A stretch of 22,041 nt of DNA from Microcaldota archaeon (GCA_025058915.1 JANXEC010000004.1:1-22041), one strand, 5' to 3'. Positions 6,714-15,534 are shown, counted from the stretch's first letter. Notes: a model not told the origin generated them from the letters alone. A program made the numbers and translations.

Positions 6714-9085
6714 ATTATCTTGATTCGCTGTAGATAGTCATCTAGAGTATATATTTGAATTCTATCGTTTCTGATGTACTCTGCAACTAACATTCCTCCA
6801 CTCAGGAAGTATAGTCTATATTGGAAGTCTTTCAGGTCAAAAAAGTCCTTTGCAATCACAACTATCTCTAAATCTTGATTTAGATTCTCTAAGATACTCT
6901 TTATTATCTCACTGGCTCTGTTAGGATTGTAAAGATATATTATCCCATCTCCGTACTCAGTTGTGTATTTAATTCTATTGTTAGTATCAAGCTCAAATAT
7001 TATACCCATCTCCAACCCACTGTCTCGAATTGTTCTGTACATAACTAGTTGTTCTATTGTATATCCAGACTCATTCTCCCATTCTGAGAGAATATAGTAG
7101 TCTCTATACTTCTTGAGTACCCCCCTCATAGTTAGGGTGTTCAGTGCTATCGAGAGGGTATTAGAATCAATTATTGCATTCTCGAATCTTACATCTATAG
7201 TTCTCAGACCCTCTGATATCTCCTCCTCTGTGAGAGGGATATGTTTCCATTTATAGTAATTCTCAACAGAGTGAAATGCCCTCTTTACCATCTCCTCATC
7301 CAATACAATCTGATCTACTTCAACTGGAGGGAATGCCTCAGGTATATCTATAGAGTATATGATAGGAGGCTTAGGCCTTAGATAGTTTGCTCCCAGAACT
7401 AGAACAATAGATAGAAGAATTGAGACCATACTTATAGGATTCCCAAACAACAGCCTATCTAGAGCGGTTCTTGGTAATACTCTAAAATCAGCATAATAGG
7501 TTTGATTATTGATCTGAATTCTTATACTATAATTACCGCTGGTGAGAGGCTGCTTGAGATCTATCACAATACCATTAGTTGATACAAATCTCTCCTCATA
7601 CGTTCTATCTTCCCAAGGTAGATAGTATTTTATGTTCTCTACATAGATAGGAGATTTATCAAATGAGTAAAATATTAATCTGATCTCTCTCCCTTGCCTT
7701 GTCTCCCTGTATTCAGCATATGGATATATATCTGATGCTACTATGATAGATCTAGATAGTATGTTAGAACCTCCATCTGACAGAAGTTCTAGAAGGTATA
7801 AACCCTCCCGTAGATCCAGTACTCTCTTGTATTCAGCGGTTACCATTGGATCTAACACTCCTATCTTGATAGATTTTATCAATGGATCATATGTAGAATT
7901 CAGTAATCTTATCTCTACATCTCTCCTCTCGTTTCTGATTCCATATGGTTCGTATTTTATGTTGAAAGACTGCTCGGTTCTTGGCAGGAAGAACATATCT
8001 TTCGATAGTACTTGACCTCTCTTGTATGGAAACATATTTGATGATACAAAGAAGGTATTTGATTTTTCTATAGAATAAAGGATCACAGTATCGGTGATAT
8101 ACCTGTTTTCTACTGTAATAGGTATGAATCGGACGCCCTCAAATATGTTCTGAATATCAAATGCAGAATATCTCTTAGCAATACTGTTTGCCCAGGTTCC
8201 TATCTCCAGATCGTATTTGAGTCCTCTAACCAGTGTCTCGGTGGAATTAACTCTATCATTCCTTGTACCACCCACTGGAAAGAAAATGTAAAGCTTGTTC
8301 CTGGATCTATCGTAATGGTAGCTTGTGAAGTTATTTATATTTGCTTCTGGAATGTAAAATTCTACTCTCATAGGACCTAGAATCGGATGATTGGTTCTGA
8401 TGTTGAATTCCACTGGGAATTGGTTGAAGAGGTTATGTCTCTGAGGGATTCCTCCTGATGGTCTATAATTCACAGGCAGTTCAAATGATAAGAATATTAT
8501 TGTAACAGGTTTACTGCTGTTCTTTATGAAATTATATATATTTTCATCCAGTATCTGATCTGCGTAAATTATGAACGAACCCTCTGGTACACTCTCTAGT
8601 TCTCTGGATGATATTATTCTGTAATTATATCCTAGATATTGGGTCATCTCGTATATATTCTTCATCAGAGACGGATCACTGGATTTGACTATATAGAAAT
8701 CCTTAACAATAGGGTGTACAGAGTTTATCACCTGGACCGTTAAGTTCTCTTTGGATCTTATGTTCAGAACAGGGATGAATCGGTTGTTACCTGTAGGGCC
8801 ATAATGAGCATAGAACCCCTCTACAATCTCCGGAGGATCTATCCTAAATTCCCTGTATTCACCCTGTCCCTGGAGCTGTCTCACGAGCTCAAAGAAACCA
8901 TATACCACTAATAACCCTATCACAACAACAGAGATGATTGTAATCATGTTACCAGTTGAATCTGATTTCTTCTGACCAAACATGTACTTCTCTAGTTCTT
9001 TAGTCTGTTGTTTTCCCTCATAGGTTTTGAGGGTTTGAGCCTTGATCACCTGACCTAAATAGTTTTTTAGTATCTGGATCTTCAC
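6707..9085 (-). CDS. Large two-helix membrane protein of the VirB4-type cluster
   Basis: I do not recognise a family for this 792-residue protein. A cytoplasmic N-terminus of about 45 residues is followed by a membrane helix (about 47-66). An extracellular region to about 548 contains many N-x-S/T sites, a possible Rossmann-like segment (about 110-200) and Ig-like strand-rich stretches. A second helix (about 549-567) leads to a cytoplasmic tail of about 225 residues with a helical, winged-helix-like part (about 590-670). There is no cleavable signal peptide. It is the last gene of a five-gene minus-strand run with the VirB4-type ATPase. The preceding gene ends exactly where this one begins (both at 9085, a 1-nt overlap). 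I infer a structural component linking a surface domain to the cytosolic ATPase. Function unknown. Confidence 0.85.
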   Translation of the reverse strand: MKIQILKNYLGQVIKAQTLKTYEGKQQTKELEKYMFGQKKSDSTGNMITIISVVVIGLLVVYGFFELVRQLQGQGEYREFRIDPPEIVEGFYAHYGPTGNNRFIPVLNIRSKENLTVQVINSVHPIVKDFYIVKSSDPSLMKNIYEMTQYLGYNYRIISSRELESVPEGSFIIYADQILDENIYNFIKNSSKPVTIIFLSFELPVNYRPSGGIPQRHNLFNQFPVEFNIRTNHPILGPMRVEFYIPEANINNFTSYHYDRSRNKLYIFFPVGGTRNDRVNSTETLVRGLKYDLEIGTWANSIAKRYSAFDIQNIFEGVRFIPITVENRYITDTVILYSIEKSNTFFVSSNMFPYKRGQVLSKDMFFLPRTEQSFNIKYEPYGIRNERRDVEIRLLNSTYDPLIKSIKIGVLDPMVTAEYKRVLDLREGLYLLELLSDGGSNILSRSIIVASDIYPYAEYRETRQGREIRLIFYSFDKSPIYVENIKYYLPWEDRTYEERFVSTNGIVIDLKQPLTSGNYSIRIQINNQTYYADFRVLPRTALDRLLFGNPISMVSILLSIVLVLGANYLRPKPPIIYSIDIPEAFPPVEVDQIVLDEEMVKRAFHSVENYYKWKHIPLTEEEISEGLRTIDVRFENAIIDSNTLSIALNTLTMRGVLKKYRDYYILSEWENESGYTIEQLVMYRTIRDSGLEMGIIFELDTNNRIKYTTEYGDGIIYLYNPNRASEIIKSILENLNQDLEIVVIAKDFFDLKDFQYRLYFLSGGMLVAEYIRNDRIQIYTLDDYLQRIKIIY

Positions 9086-9786
9086 TAGCCTATCACCTTT
9101 ATGTATTTCTCTTTGATTAGATAATCTAGATTATCCCTAACTCTCTGTTCTGGGAGATTGTAGAACTTTGAAAATTCTAGGATCTCAAAATTAACATTAT
9201 TCTCTTTGATCCAGGAAATTATCTTCTCTCTGACCTGGTCATCTGATAGAGACTCGTATTTCTTGATTTTAAGCATAGCCTTCTCATACTCTTCGTTCAG
9301 AGATATTAATTTTTTCTCCAATTCAGATTTCTCTATCTCTAGCTTGGCAATCTTTCTCTCAAGAGTGTTTATCTGCCCTCTCAATTGCTCGATTTTCATC
9401 AATTCCTCTTTGACATTTGTTGGTACTGACTGGAATATATCGTTTATTGCAAAATCTATGATCTTGAGAATATCAGACAGATCGAGGTTATAGTATGTAG
9501 CCACTTGGCTCAGTATAGGGATTGTCTTCTTGATAACATCCCATCGTCTGAATGCCTCTTCGTATCCTGTCTCTGTGAAAGATACCTCTATACCATCCTG
9601 CTTGAACTCAATCACGTAGAAACTCTCTGGGTTTCCAGAGGCATCTCTCCTCTCTAGATATCCAACACTCACACTATCTCCTCTCTCTAGATAGTAGAAA
9701 CCAACTAGAGATCTTAGAGCTGCCTTAACTCTCTCTAGACTTTGGCAGTTAGCCTTGATTGTTATTCTCTTTGCCACCTTCCTCAC
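9085..9786 (-). CDS. Coiled-coil protein of the VirB4-type cluster
   Basis: A soluble protein of 233 residues without a recognised family. An N-terminal alpha/beta domain (about 5-120) precedes a long heptad-rich coiled coil (about 125-178, many Glu, Lys, Leu and Ile). A C-terminal helix-turn-helix or winged-helix-like module (about 180-233) ends near YLIKEKYIKVIG. The start is GTG at 9786, inside the preceding gene (38-nt overlap). A second GTG at 9777 would shorten it by three codons. The tight overlap suggests coupled translation with the small membrane protein upstream. I infer a cytoplasmic scaffold or adaptor in the same machine; a DNA-binding role for the C-terminal module is possible but unproven. 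Confidence 0.8.
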   Translation of the reverse strand: MRKVAKRITIKANCQSLERVKAALRSLVGFYYLERGDSVSVGYLERRDASGNPESFYVIEFKQDGIEVSFTETGYEEAFRRWDVIKKTIPILSQVATYYNLDLSDILKIIDFAINDIFQSVPTNVKEELMKIEQLRGQINTLERKIAKLEIEKSELEKKLISLNEEYEKAMLKIKKYESLSDDQVREKIISWIKENNVNFEILEFSKFYNLPEQRVRDNLDYLIKEKYIKVIG

Positions 9787-10156
9787 CTATCATTACAGGA
9801 GTTTCTTCTATAGCAGGTACATATTTAGTTAGTATCACAAGTACTATCAACATCGTTCCAAGAATGATCGCTCCTATGAGCGAGAACAAGGCTTGCTGAA
9901 TGTTGTTCAATCCAGTTATCAGGAACAAAACCATAAATACTGCTGCAAACACAGTCACCATGAAGATAGAGGTCTCAAAATCTTTCCTCATCTTCCTGTA
10001 TTGCTCGAGAGAGTTCTTGGATACATATAATTCATTACCCTGATATTTACCTAATAGTTTCTTGATCCGAACTATTACATCAATCACTATATCTCTCTTC
10101 ACTCTGTATGCCTCTCCATTTTTGATCTCCTCCTTGGTTATAATATCTATTTTCAT
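9749..10156 (-). CDS. Small two-helix membrane protein of the VirB4-type cluster
   Basis: A protein of 135 residues with a basic cytoplasmic N-terminal part (1-62) and two membrane helices (about 64-83 and 89-112). A short acidic tail with an EEGGKENNNQ end follows. No family was recognised. Its ATG overlaps the stop of the ATPase gene (10153-10156, ATGA) and its 3' end overlaps the coiled-coil gene by 38 nt, so it belongs firmly to this cluster. The hairpin topology would suit an inner-membrane component such as those around conjugation-type ATPases, but this is inference from context. Confidence 0.8.
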   Translation of the reverse strand: MKIDIITKEEIKNGEAYRVKRDIVIDVIVRIKKLLGKYQGNELYVSKNSLEQYRKMRKDFETSIFMVTVFAAVFMVLFLITGLNNIQQALFSLIGAIILGTMLIVLVILTKYVPAIEETPVMIGEEGGKENNNQG

Positions 10157-11709
10157 ATTTTCACCTCAACTATCTTATCTCCTCCTCTGATCTTCATCTG
10201 AGCTCTCTGTATTGCCTTTGCAATAGTCTGATCCTCCACTCCTAACTCCTTCAGGAATTCCACTATGATCTTCCTCTCTATGCCCTCTAGCAACATTATC
10301 TTTGTGAATTCTATCACATCTAATCGATTGTTGTTCTTCTCGAAACTAGATGATATATTCTCTACACTCTTGATGTCAATACCCTTTGCTCTCAGTTTGG
10401 ATCTGAATTCCTCTCTTGTTATAGATACACTTCCCATAGTATCACCTTCGATTACATTCAACATGATGAAGTAATCTTTCACAATGGTTTCTCCCTCTAT
10501 CTTGCTTATTATTACAGTATTAGAGAAGTTCCCCGATACATAATAGGAGAGATACATTGCTGCCTGTCCAACTCCAAATCCCTGGATCTTCTCTCTAACA
10601 AAATCACTGAATCTCAGACTTCCCTGGAGATAGTTCAGGAAGTTCTCAAATTTAACCTTCAGTATCAGAACAGTACCTGCATTACTGAATATGGATTGAG
10701 CTATGTCTGTAGGATTCTGACTGGCGATTATCATGCTGAATCCATATTTTCTTCCTTCTCTAACTATCATCACAACATCACTATTCTCCTCCCCACTGAT
10801 CTTCCAGGCCTCATCTATTACCACGAACAGTCTTATCCCCTTGATCTTTCTGAAATCCTCTGTTCTCATCTTCTCCTTTATGAATTGAAGAATTGTCAAC
10901 GCACCTAGAGCTCTCATAGGTTCACTAGGCAATCCTGCCAGGTTGATATCAACCAATCCAGAATTGATCAGTTCATCGAGAGATAGTGTGCTTTTGTTTG
11001 CAAAGAAATCCTCTCCAGGTCTAGTGAACTGTTTGAGTTTGTAGATAAGTGCCTGCAACTCTCTCTTGATATATGGATTTGCCTCTAATTCAAGTTTCTC
11101 CTCTAGTAATTTCACAACATCTTTGAGAGTAGGAGGCTCGAGAGGTCTACCTAGTGGGTCATATTGTTCATTCGAATCCAGTCTGAATCCGGCATTCAGA
11201 TACGCAGTCTCCAGAGCCCACTCCAACAATCTCTTCTGTTCTTCATTTCTAGATATATCTATCAGTAAATCCAGAGTGTTGACGATCTGCTGTATCCTTG
11301 CATATGGTTTCATACCACCTAGATCCATGATGTTTAGATAATTTCCCTGACCCAAAGAGATTACCTTTCCATTTGTCTGTGTAACCCAATCCATGTATTC
11401 TCCTGTCCAATCTATTATCACAGCATTTGCTTTCCAGACGTAGCTTGCTCGCAGTAGAAAGGTCTTGATAGTGTATGATTTTCCAGATCCACTGATCCCA
11501 ACTATCACTATATGAGGATTTGTTAAGTACTTGGGATTCCAATACACGGGTGTATTCAAGAATTCAGTAACACCTAAGTATACTCCATCTGTTGGATCTG
11601 AGAAGAGGAGTTCAGGAGGTGGTTGAGGTGGATACTGTAGAGGTACTCTAGCAGCTATCTCGTTGTTGTTGGTCTCTACGAATCGCAAATTACCTCCCAG
11701 GATTCCCAT
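10153..11709 (-). CDS. VirB4/TraC-type secretion ATPase, C-terminal motor half
   Basis: The 518 residues form a P-loop ATPase of the FtsK/HerA superfamily. Motifs are Walker A GISGSGKS (71-78, K77), then a WTGEYMDWV segment after the next strand (101-109), Walker B VVIDEAWK (296-303), the RKYG arginine motif (320-323) and ASQNPTDI (329-336). IDEAW is characteristic of VirB4/TraC-type ATPases that power conjugation and type IV secretion. The protein lacks the usual VirB4 N-terminal domain; the gene 4 nt upstream supplies what looks like it. The last about 50 residues are a helical extension. I infer it drives assembly or transport by a membrane complex formed by its neighbours. A HerA-like DNA translocase is the alternative, but there is no NurA next to it. 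Confidence 0.9.
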   Translation of the reverse strand: MGILGGNLRFVETNNNEIAARVPLQYPPQPPPELLFSDPTDGVYLGVTEFLNTPVYWNPKYLTNPHIVIVGISGSGKSYTIKTFLLRASYVWKANAVIIDWTGEYMDWVTQTNGKVISLGQGNYLNIMDLGGMKPYARIQQIVNTLDLLIDISRNEEQKRLLEWALETAYLNAGFRLDSNEQYDPLGRPLEPPTLKDVVKLLEEKLELEANPYIKRELQALIYKLKQFTRPGEDFFANKSTLSLDELINSGLVDINLAGLPSEPMRALGALTILQFIKEKMRTEDFRKIKGIRLFVVIDEAWKISGEENSDVVMIVREGRKYGFSMIIASQNPTDIAQSIFSNAGTVLILKVKFENFLNYLQGSLRFSDFVREKIQGFGVGQAAMYLSYYVSGNFSNTVIISKIEGETIVKDYFIMLNVIEGDTMGSVSITREEFRSKLRAKGIDIKSVENISSSFEKNNNRLDVIEFTKIMLLEGIERKIIVEFLKELGVEDQTIAKAIQRAQMKIRGGDKIVEVKI

Positions 11710-11713
11710 AGTA

Positions 11714-12535
11714 TCAACCCTGCTTAGGAGTGAATTTTCCTATCTCCTTGTACATCTCCTCTGTAGTTGCAGGTATTACATACTCCATCTCCAACACCTT
11801 GAGTAGATCTGGTCCTTTGATCTCGTACGTCTCTGCCCTTAGAGCGGTCTGTAGCTGTGCCTTGAGTTCATCCATCTCATTTCTACTCTTCTGTATAACC
11901 TCATCCTTAGTGTTACCCATAGCAACAACCTGACAATATATCATAATATCCATAGGTCTCAAACCCTGCTCCAGCTTCTGGATCTGCTGGTTCCAATATG
12001 CTTTCTCCCTTTCCAGTCTCTCTATTGTCAGGAGATCAGGAGATGGAGATTCTCTCGCCTTCTGAAGTCTCAGTGCAATCTCACTACGTTTAGTCTCTAA
12101 CTCCTTCTTCTTCGCAGATATGTCAATTGCATACATAAGATATGAGATCTTGAATGGTTTCTTGTAGTTTATCACTACCTGCTCGAATTGCTTCTTGAGG
12201 TTCATCACTCCCTCAGGATTATCGGAGAATGCTTCGTAGAGTTTTAATCCAAAGAACCTGCTTGCATAGTATGTATTCCCTATCTGTTTGATCACCACAT
12301 CCATAGTCGGTGGGATCTCATGTTTGGTTTGGTTCATAACTATCACTACGTTTTTCATCTTTGCTAGGAATGGGAAGGTTTGATCTCCAAAGAATAGCAT
12401 CAGGGCTGCTAACACAGTTGAGATAGCTGTGATGATCAGTAATAATACATTATTAGATGAGAATGCTAGTAGGAGCGATATTGCTGCTATACCTATCACA
12501 ATATATTTCTGAGTGTTTGTATCACCAGGTAACAT
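11714..12535 (-). CDS. Membrane-anchored VirB4 N-terminal-domain-like protein
   Basis: The 273 residues start with two membrane helices (about 11-25 and 29-50) in the style of VirB3/PrgI hairpins. A domain resembling the N-terminal part of VirB4/TraC follows: a strand pair around VVIKQIGNTYYASRFF (80-95), a long Lys/Glu-rich helical hairpin (about 140-190), the DIMIYCQVVAMGNTKDEV strand-helix unit (196-213) and the GPDLLKVLEM helix (241-250) before the end. This matches the layout that precedes the motor in one-piece VirB4. Together with the next gene (4-nt gap) it looks like VirB3 plus VirB4 cut at a different point. The start at 12535 has a GGTG ribosome-binding site 6 nt upstream. The VirB4 assignment rests on pattern and context, not on a database match. 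Confidence 0.78.
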   Translation of the reverse strand: MLPGDTNTQKYIVIGIAAISLLLAFSSNNVLLLIITAISTVLAALMLFFGDQTFPFLAKMKNVVIVMNQTKHEIPPTMDVVIKQIGNTYYASRFFGLKLYEAFSDNPEGVMNLKKQFEQVVINYKKPFKISYLMYAIDISAKKKELETKRSEIALRLQKARESPSPDLLTIERLEREKAYWNQQIQKLEQGLRPMDIMIYCQVVAMGNTKDEVIQKSRNEMDELKAQLQTALRAETYEIKGPDLLKVLEMEYVIPATTEEMYKEIGKFTPKQG

Positions 12536-12566
12536 TTAGCACACCAATAATTTATAGACTCATATT

Positions 12567-12577
12567 GTTTAAAAATC
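12567..12577. promoter_or_regulatory. TATA box of DNA ligase, probably shared with the VirB4-type cluster
   Basis: GTTTAAAAATC is centred about 27 nt before the ligase ATG at 12599, predicting a leaderless message. On the minus strand the same box would start transcription near 12545, directly before the GGTG ribosome-binding site of the cluster's first gene. A weaker alternative box, TATAAATTA, lies at 12548-12556 on the minus strand but would be too close to that start. Confidence 0.5.
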
Positions 12578-12598
12578 TATTTTCATCTATTCAGAAAC

Positions 12599-14308
12599 AT
12601 GAGATTTTTAGAACTCTGTGAGACCTTTGAACGTATATCCAAGAACAGATCTAGAATATATATCACAAATGAACTTGCAGCTCTATACACTAGGCTGAAC
12701 CCAGAGGAGGCGAGAGCGCTTAGTTATCTTCTGATAGGCGAGATATCTCCTCCTTTCAGAGCAATTGAGCTAGGTGTGTCATCAAATTTAATCCTCCAGG
12801 CACTGTCTACCGTTCTAGCAAGATCAAAAGACTCTCTTGAGCAAAGCCTCAAAAGATGGGGGGATATAGGGGATTTCATACATGTACATATGAGAGAGAG
12901 AAAAATCAATCCTCTAATGAATAATTCAGAACTGAGTATTCTTGATGTATACAATTACCTCCACAAGATCGCCAGGGAGAATACACAGAGAGGAAAAGTA
13001 GATATAATAATAAATCTACTCCTAAGAATGAATGAATTAGAGGGAAAGTATCTAGGTAGGATGATAGTCAACAAAACCAGAATCTCTGTTGGAGTTGCAA
13101 CTGTACTAGATAGTATAGCACAGGCTAGAGGAGTTGATAGAGAGATTGTAAGAACAATATATTACCTAGTCTCTGACATAGGTCTCACAGCAGAGAGAGT
13201 ATTCTTAGGAGATCTATCATATAAAATACAGATCTTCAATCCTATCTCTCCAGCATTAGCAGAGAGAGTAGGGAATTCAGAGCAGATAATCGAGAAGATA
13301 GGCAAGGGTTTTGCAGAATACAAATATGATGGATTCAGAGCTCAAGTACACAAGAGAGGCAGAGAGATAAGGATATTCTCTAGGAGATTAGAAGACATCA
13401 CAGGTTTTCTCCCAGAGATAGTAGAGGATTTTCAGAGGATAAGTAATGATGTGATAGTAGAGGGAGAGATTGTGTCAATAGTTGATGGAAAACCGGTACC
13501 TTTCCAAGAACTTATAAAGAGGAAGAGGAAATATGATGTATTGAAGTATTCCAACATGATCCCAGTTAGGATGTATGCCTTCGACATTCTGTATTTAGAT
13601 GGTGTGGAGCTATACTCTGAACCTTTCCAGAATAGGAGAGAGGTACTATCAGAGTTCTTGAGAGAGAAGGATTTGGAAAGGATATATTTATCAGAAGGGA
13701 TGGTAGTAGAGAACAAATCACAGCTCGACATTTTCTTCAACAAGGCCCTCGATGCAGGGATGGAAGGGGTGATCGTCAAGAGATTAGATTCTCCGTACAC
13801 TCCTGGTCAGAGGAATCATAATTGGATCAAGCTGAAAAGAATTAGTGATACTATAGATGGGTTAGTAGTTGGATATTTCTATGGCCAAGGTAGACTCAGA
13901 GACTATCCTGGATCACTATTGGTATGTGTCTACGACGAGGAACTAGACGAATATCAGACAGTGGCTAAGGTGTCTTCAGGATTGTCTGAGGAGGAGTTTA
14001 TGAAATTGAAAGATAGATTTGTAGAGATAAGTTCTCCGTATATAAACCTAAATACTAGAATACAACCCGATGTATGGATAGAGCCAAATACAGTTGTAGA
14101 GCTGAACTACGATAATATCACATTATCACCTACCCACACCTGTGCGTCATCAGAGTTTGGAGGCAGAGGACTTGCCCTGAGGTTCCCTAGAATAGTTCAG
14201 ATCAGAGAGGATAAATCTATGCGAGAAGTAACAACTGTCTCAGAAATGATATCTCTGTATAGATCACAAGGAGAGAACCAATCAACAGGAACGGAAGGAA
14301 TGGAATAG
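12599..14308 (+). CDS. lig: ATP-dependent DNA ligase (LigB type)
   Basis: This 569-residue ligase seals nicks during replication and repair through an enzyme-AMP intermediate. An N-terminal DNA-binding domain (about 1-210) is followed by the adenylation domain with motif I, EYKYDGFR (240-247, adenylated K242). Then come SRRLEDITG, the motif III region YAFDILYLDG, EGVIVKRLDSPYTPG and WIKLK (motifs IV to V). The OB-fold domain runs to about 550. Size and order are typical of archaeal replicative ligases. ATG at 12599 is 27 nt from its TATA box. The last 92 nt overlap the 3' end of the prepilin peptidase gene on the other strand; the corresponding tail (SLYRSQGENQSTGTEGME) is low in conservation and may be a lineage-specific extension. 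Confidence 0.97.
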   Translation: MRFLELCETFERISKNRSRIYITNELAALYTRLNPEEARALSYLLIGEISPPFRAIELGVSSNLILQALSTVLARSKDSLEQSLKRWGDIGDFIHVHMRERKINPLMNNSELSILDVYNYLHKIARENTQRGKVDIIINLLLRMNELEGKYLGRMIVNKTRISVGVATVLDSIAQARGVDREIVRTIYYLVSDIGLTAERVFLGDLSYKIQIFNPISPALAERVGNSEQIIEKIGKGFAEYKYDGFRAQVHKRGREIRIFSRRLEDITGFLPEIVEDFQRISNDVIVEGEIVSIVDGKPVPFQELIKRKRKYDVLKYSNMIPVRMYAFDILYLDGVELYSEPFQNRREVLSEFLREKDLERIYLSEGMVVENKSQLDIFFNKALDAGMEGVIVKRLDSPYTPGQRNHNWIKLKRISDTIDGLVVGYFYGQGRLRDYPGSLLVCVYDEELDEYQTVAKVSSGLSEEEFMKLKDRFVEISSPYINLNTRIQPDVWIEPNTVVELNYDNITLSPTHTCASSEFGGRGLALRFPRIVQIREDKSMREVTTVSEMISLYRSQGENQSTGTEGME

Positions 14309-14837
14309 ATCTCTTTATCTCTATATCCTTACCCATGTTCTCGATTACAAAATCCCTACTGATAATCTTCCCATCAACAGTTATCTCCCCAATCAGTTCA
14401 GGTGAAACTATCTTCCTCTCAACAATCCTAATCTTATCTCTCCATACCAAAAATCCAACGTAGCTAAGAACCATAGATAGAACAGGATTGAATATCATAA
14501 CCAGAGAGACAAATATCGTGAATATCAGATTATATGATGCTGCAACAGCTAGTACTATAGCCACTATAAACATATCTATTGCTTCTATACCAAAATGGAT
14601 CAGGAGAGGGGGGATTACGAATACCTCTGCATCTCCAAACAATCCCAGCCTGTGAATCAAATACAATAACCCTGAGACAGATAGAAACAACACTAGAAGG
14701 TCTCTAAGAATAGACTCATATATGCCTATGCAATACATCAAGAATACTAGTAGATCAGGAACATGTTTGTTGTTTCTGATATCATAATACGATAGAATAG
14801 CGAGTATTATTATATATATACTAGTCAGATCCACCAT
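14217..14837 (-). CDS. Type IV prepilin/preflagellin peptidase (A24 family, FlaK/PibD-like)
   Basis: A polytopic membrane aspartyl protease of 206 residues that cleaves class III signal peptides of archaeal pilins or archaellins at the cytoplasmic face. Both catalytic aspartates are visible: D19 in YYDIRNNKHVPD and D69 in the GxGD-like LGLFGDAEVF (64-73). About five to six membrane helices are apparent, and the family ending IPFLPFLLIG (178-187) is present. The start at 14837 overlaps the preceding gene by 17 nt. Its last 30 codons (177-206) lie antisense to the DNA ligase 3' end, an unusually long convergent overlap. No pilin-like gene with a class III signal was recognised in this window, so substrates are encoded elsewhere. 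Confidence 0.88.
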   Translation of the reverse strand: MVDLTSIYIIILAILSYYDIRNNKHVPDLLVFLMYCIGIYESILRDLLVLFLSVSGLLYLIHRLGLFGDAEVFVIPPLLIHFGIEAIDMFIVAIVLAVAASYNLIFTIFVSLVMIFNPVLSMVLSYVGFLVWRDKIRIVERKIVSPELIGEITVDGKIISRDFVIENMGKDIEIKRSIPFLPFLLIGSLLVIYTEISFLRQLLLLA

Positions 14838-15534
14838 CAGAGATACTCTCTATGTACTGCATCAAGGCATCTAACATCTCCTGAGAGTCTATTTTAGAGA
14901 CAATCGAGAGTACTGTTATACCCGCATAGTAAAGATCTCTCTGCTTAGGTAAGTAGATCTTGTAGGTCTCTCCAGCTCTGTAGATATTCATACTAGCAAA
15001 CATCCTGTTCCAAGTATCTAGTGTATGTTCCTCTACATGTAGAATATTATAGTCACTATCCATAATTATCTCTAGCATCTTACCATCGAATTTCTGCCTG
15101 AAAGTATCAATCAATTTACTGAACTCAACCAACCACTCTCTGTCATCATCGATTAGGTTCTTAATACCTGTCTGGATTGCTCTGTCAACCACATCGTCTC
15201 TATTCAACGGTATAGCAATGTTTATTAGAATCGCATAGTAATCAAGAATATCTAAGTTTGCATCTAACAACTCAACCAATCTACGAAATCTCAGAACATC
15301 ATCATCGAGAGACATTGCCTCTATGAAATCCTTGTAAGACTTTGGTAATGTCTGGAGTACCGACCGTGCTATCTTAAAATCCTCTAATTCCACACTGAGT
15401 CTATAGACTAGATATTTAGCTCTGTTCTCATCTATCTGATTGAGAATCTCTATGGCTGCTCTCAGATATTCCTTGTCTCCACTAGAGTTGTAGAGTTGGT
15501 AATACATCCTGACTAGATCATACGATTCCTTCAT
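14821..15534 (-). CDS. Uncharacterised helical protein, possibly TPR-like
   Basis: No family was recognised for this 237-residue soluble protein. The first about 150 residues are alpha-helical, with short antiparallel-repeat character (for example YLRAAIEILNQIDENRAKYL and ILDYYAILINIAIPLNRDD), suggestive of TPR-like or other alpha-solenoid packing. The C-terminal part (about 160-237) looks alpha/beta, ending in an acidic tail. The ATG overlaps the UMP kinase stop (15531-15534) and its end overlaps the prepilin peptidase start by 17 nt, so it is translated from the same operon. A role as adaptor for a surface system is only a guess from context. Confidence 0.75.
   Translation of the reverse strand: MKESYDLVRMYYQLYNSSGDKEYLRAAIEILNQIDENRAKYLVYRLSVELEDFKIARSVLQTLPKSYKDFIEAMSLDDDVLRFRRLVELLDANLDILDYYAILINIAIPLNRDDVVDRAIQTGIKNLIDDDREWLVEFSKLIDTFRQKFDGKMLEIIMDSDYNILHVEEHTLDTWNRMFASMNIYRAGETYKIYLPKQRDLYYAGITVLSIVSKIDSQEMLDALMQYIESISDGGSD

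Noticed and set aside
4508..12535. A HerA-NurA-Mre11-Rad50 repair cluster, since an Mre11 homologue and a HerA-superfamily ATPase lie in the same window.
   Set aside because: The ATPase is on the opposite strand, 4.5 kb away, with an IDEAW Walker B and VirB4-like partner. None of the neighbours resembles NurA or Rad50.
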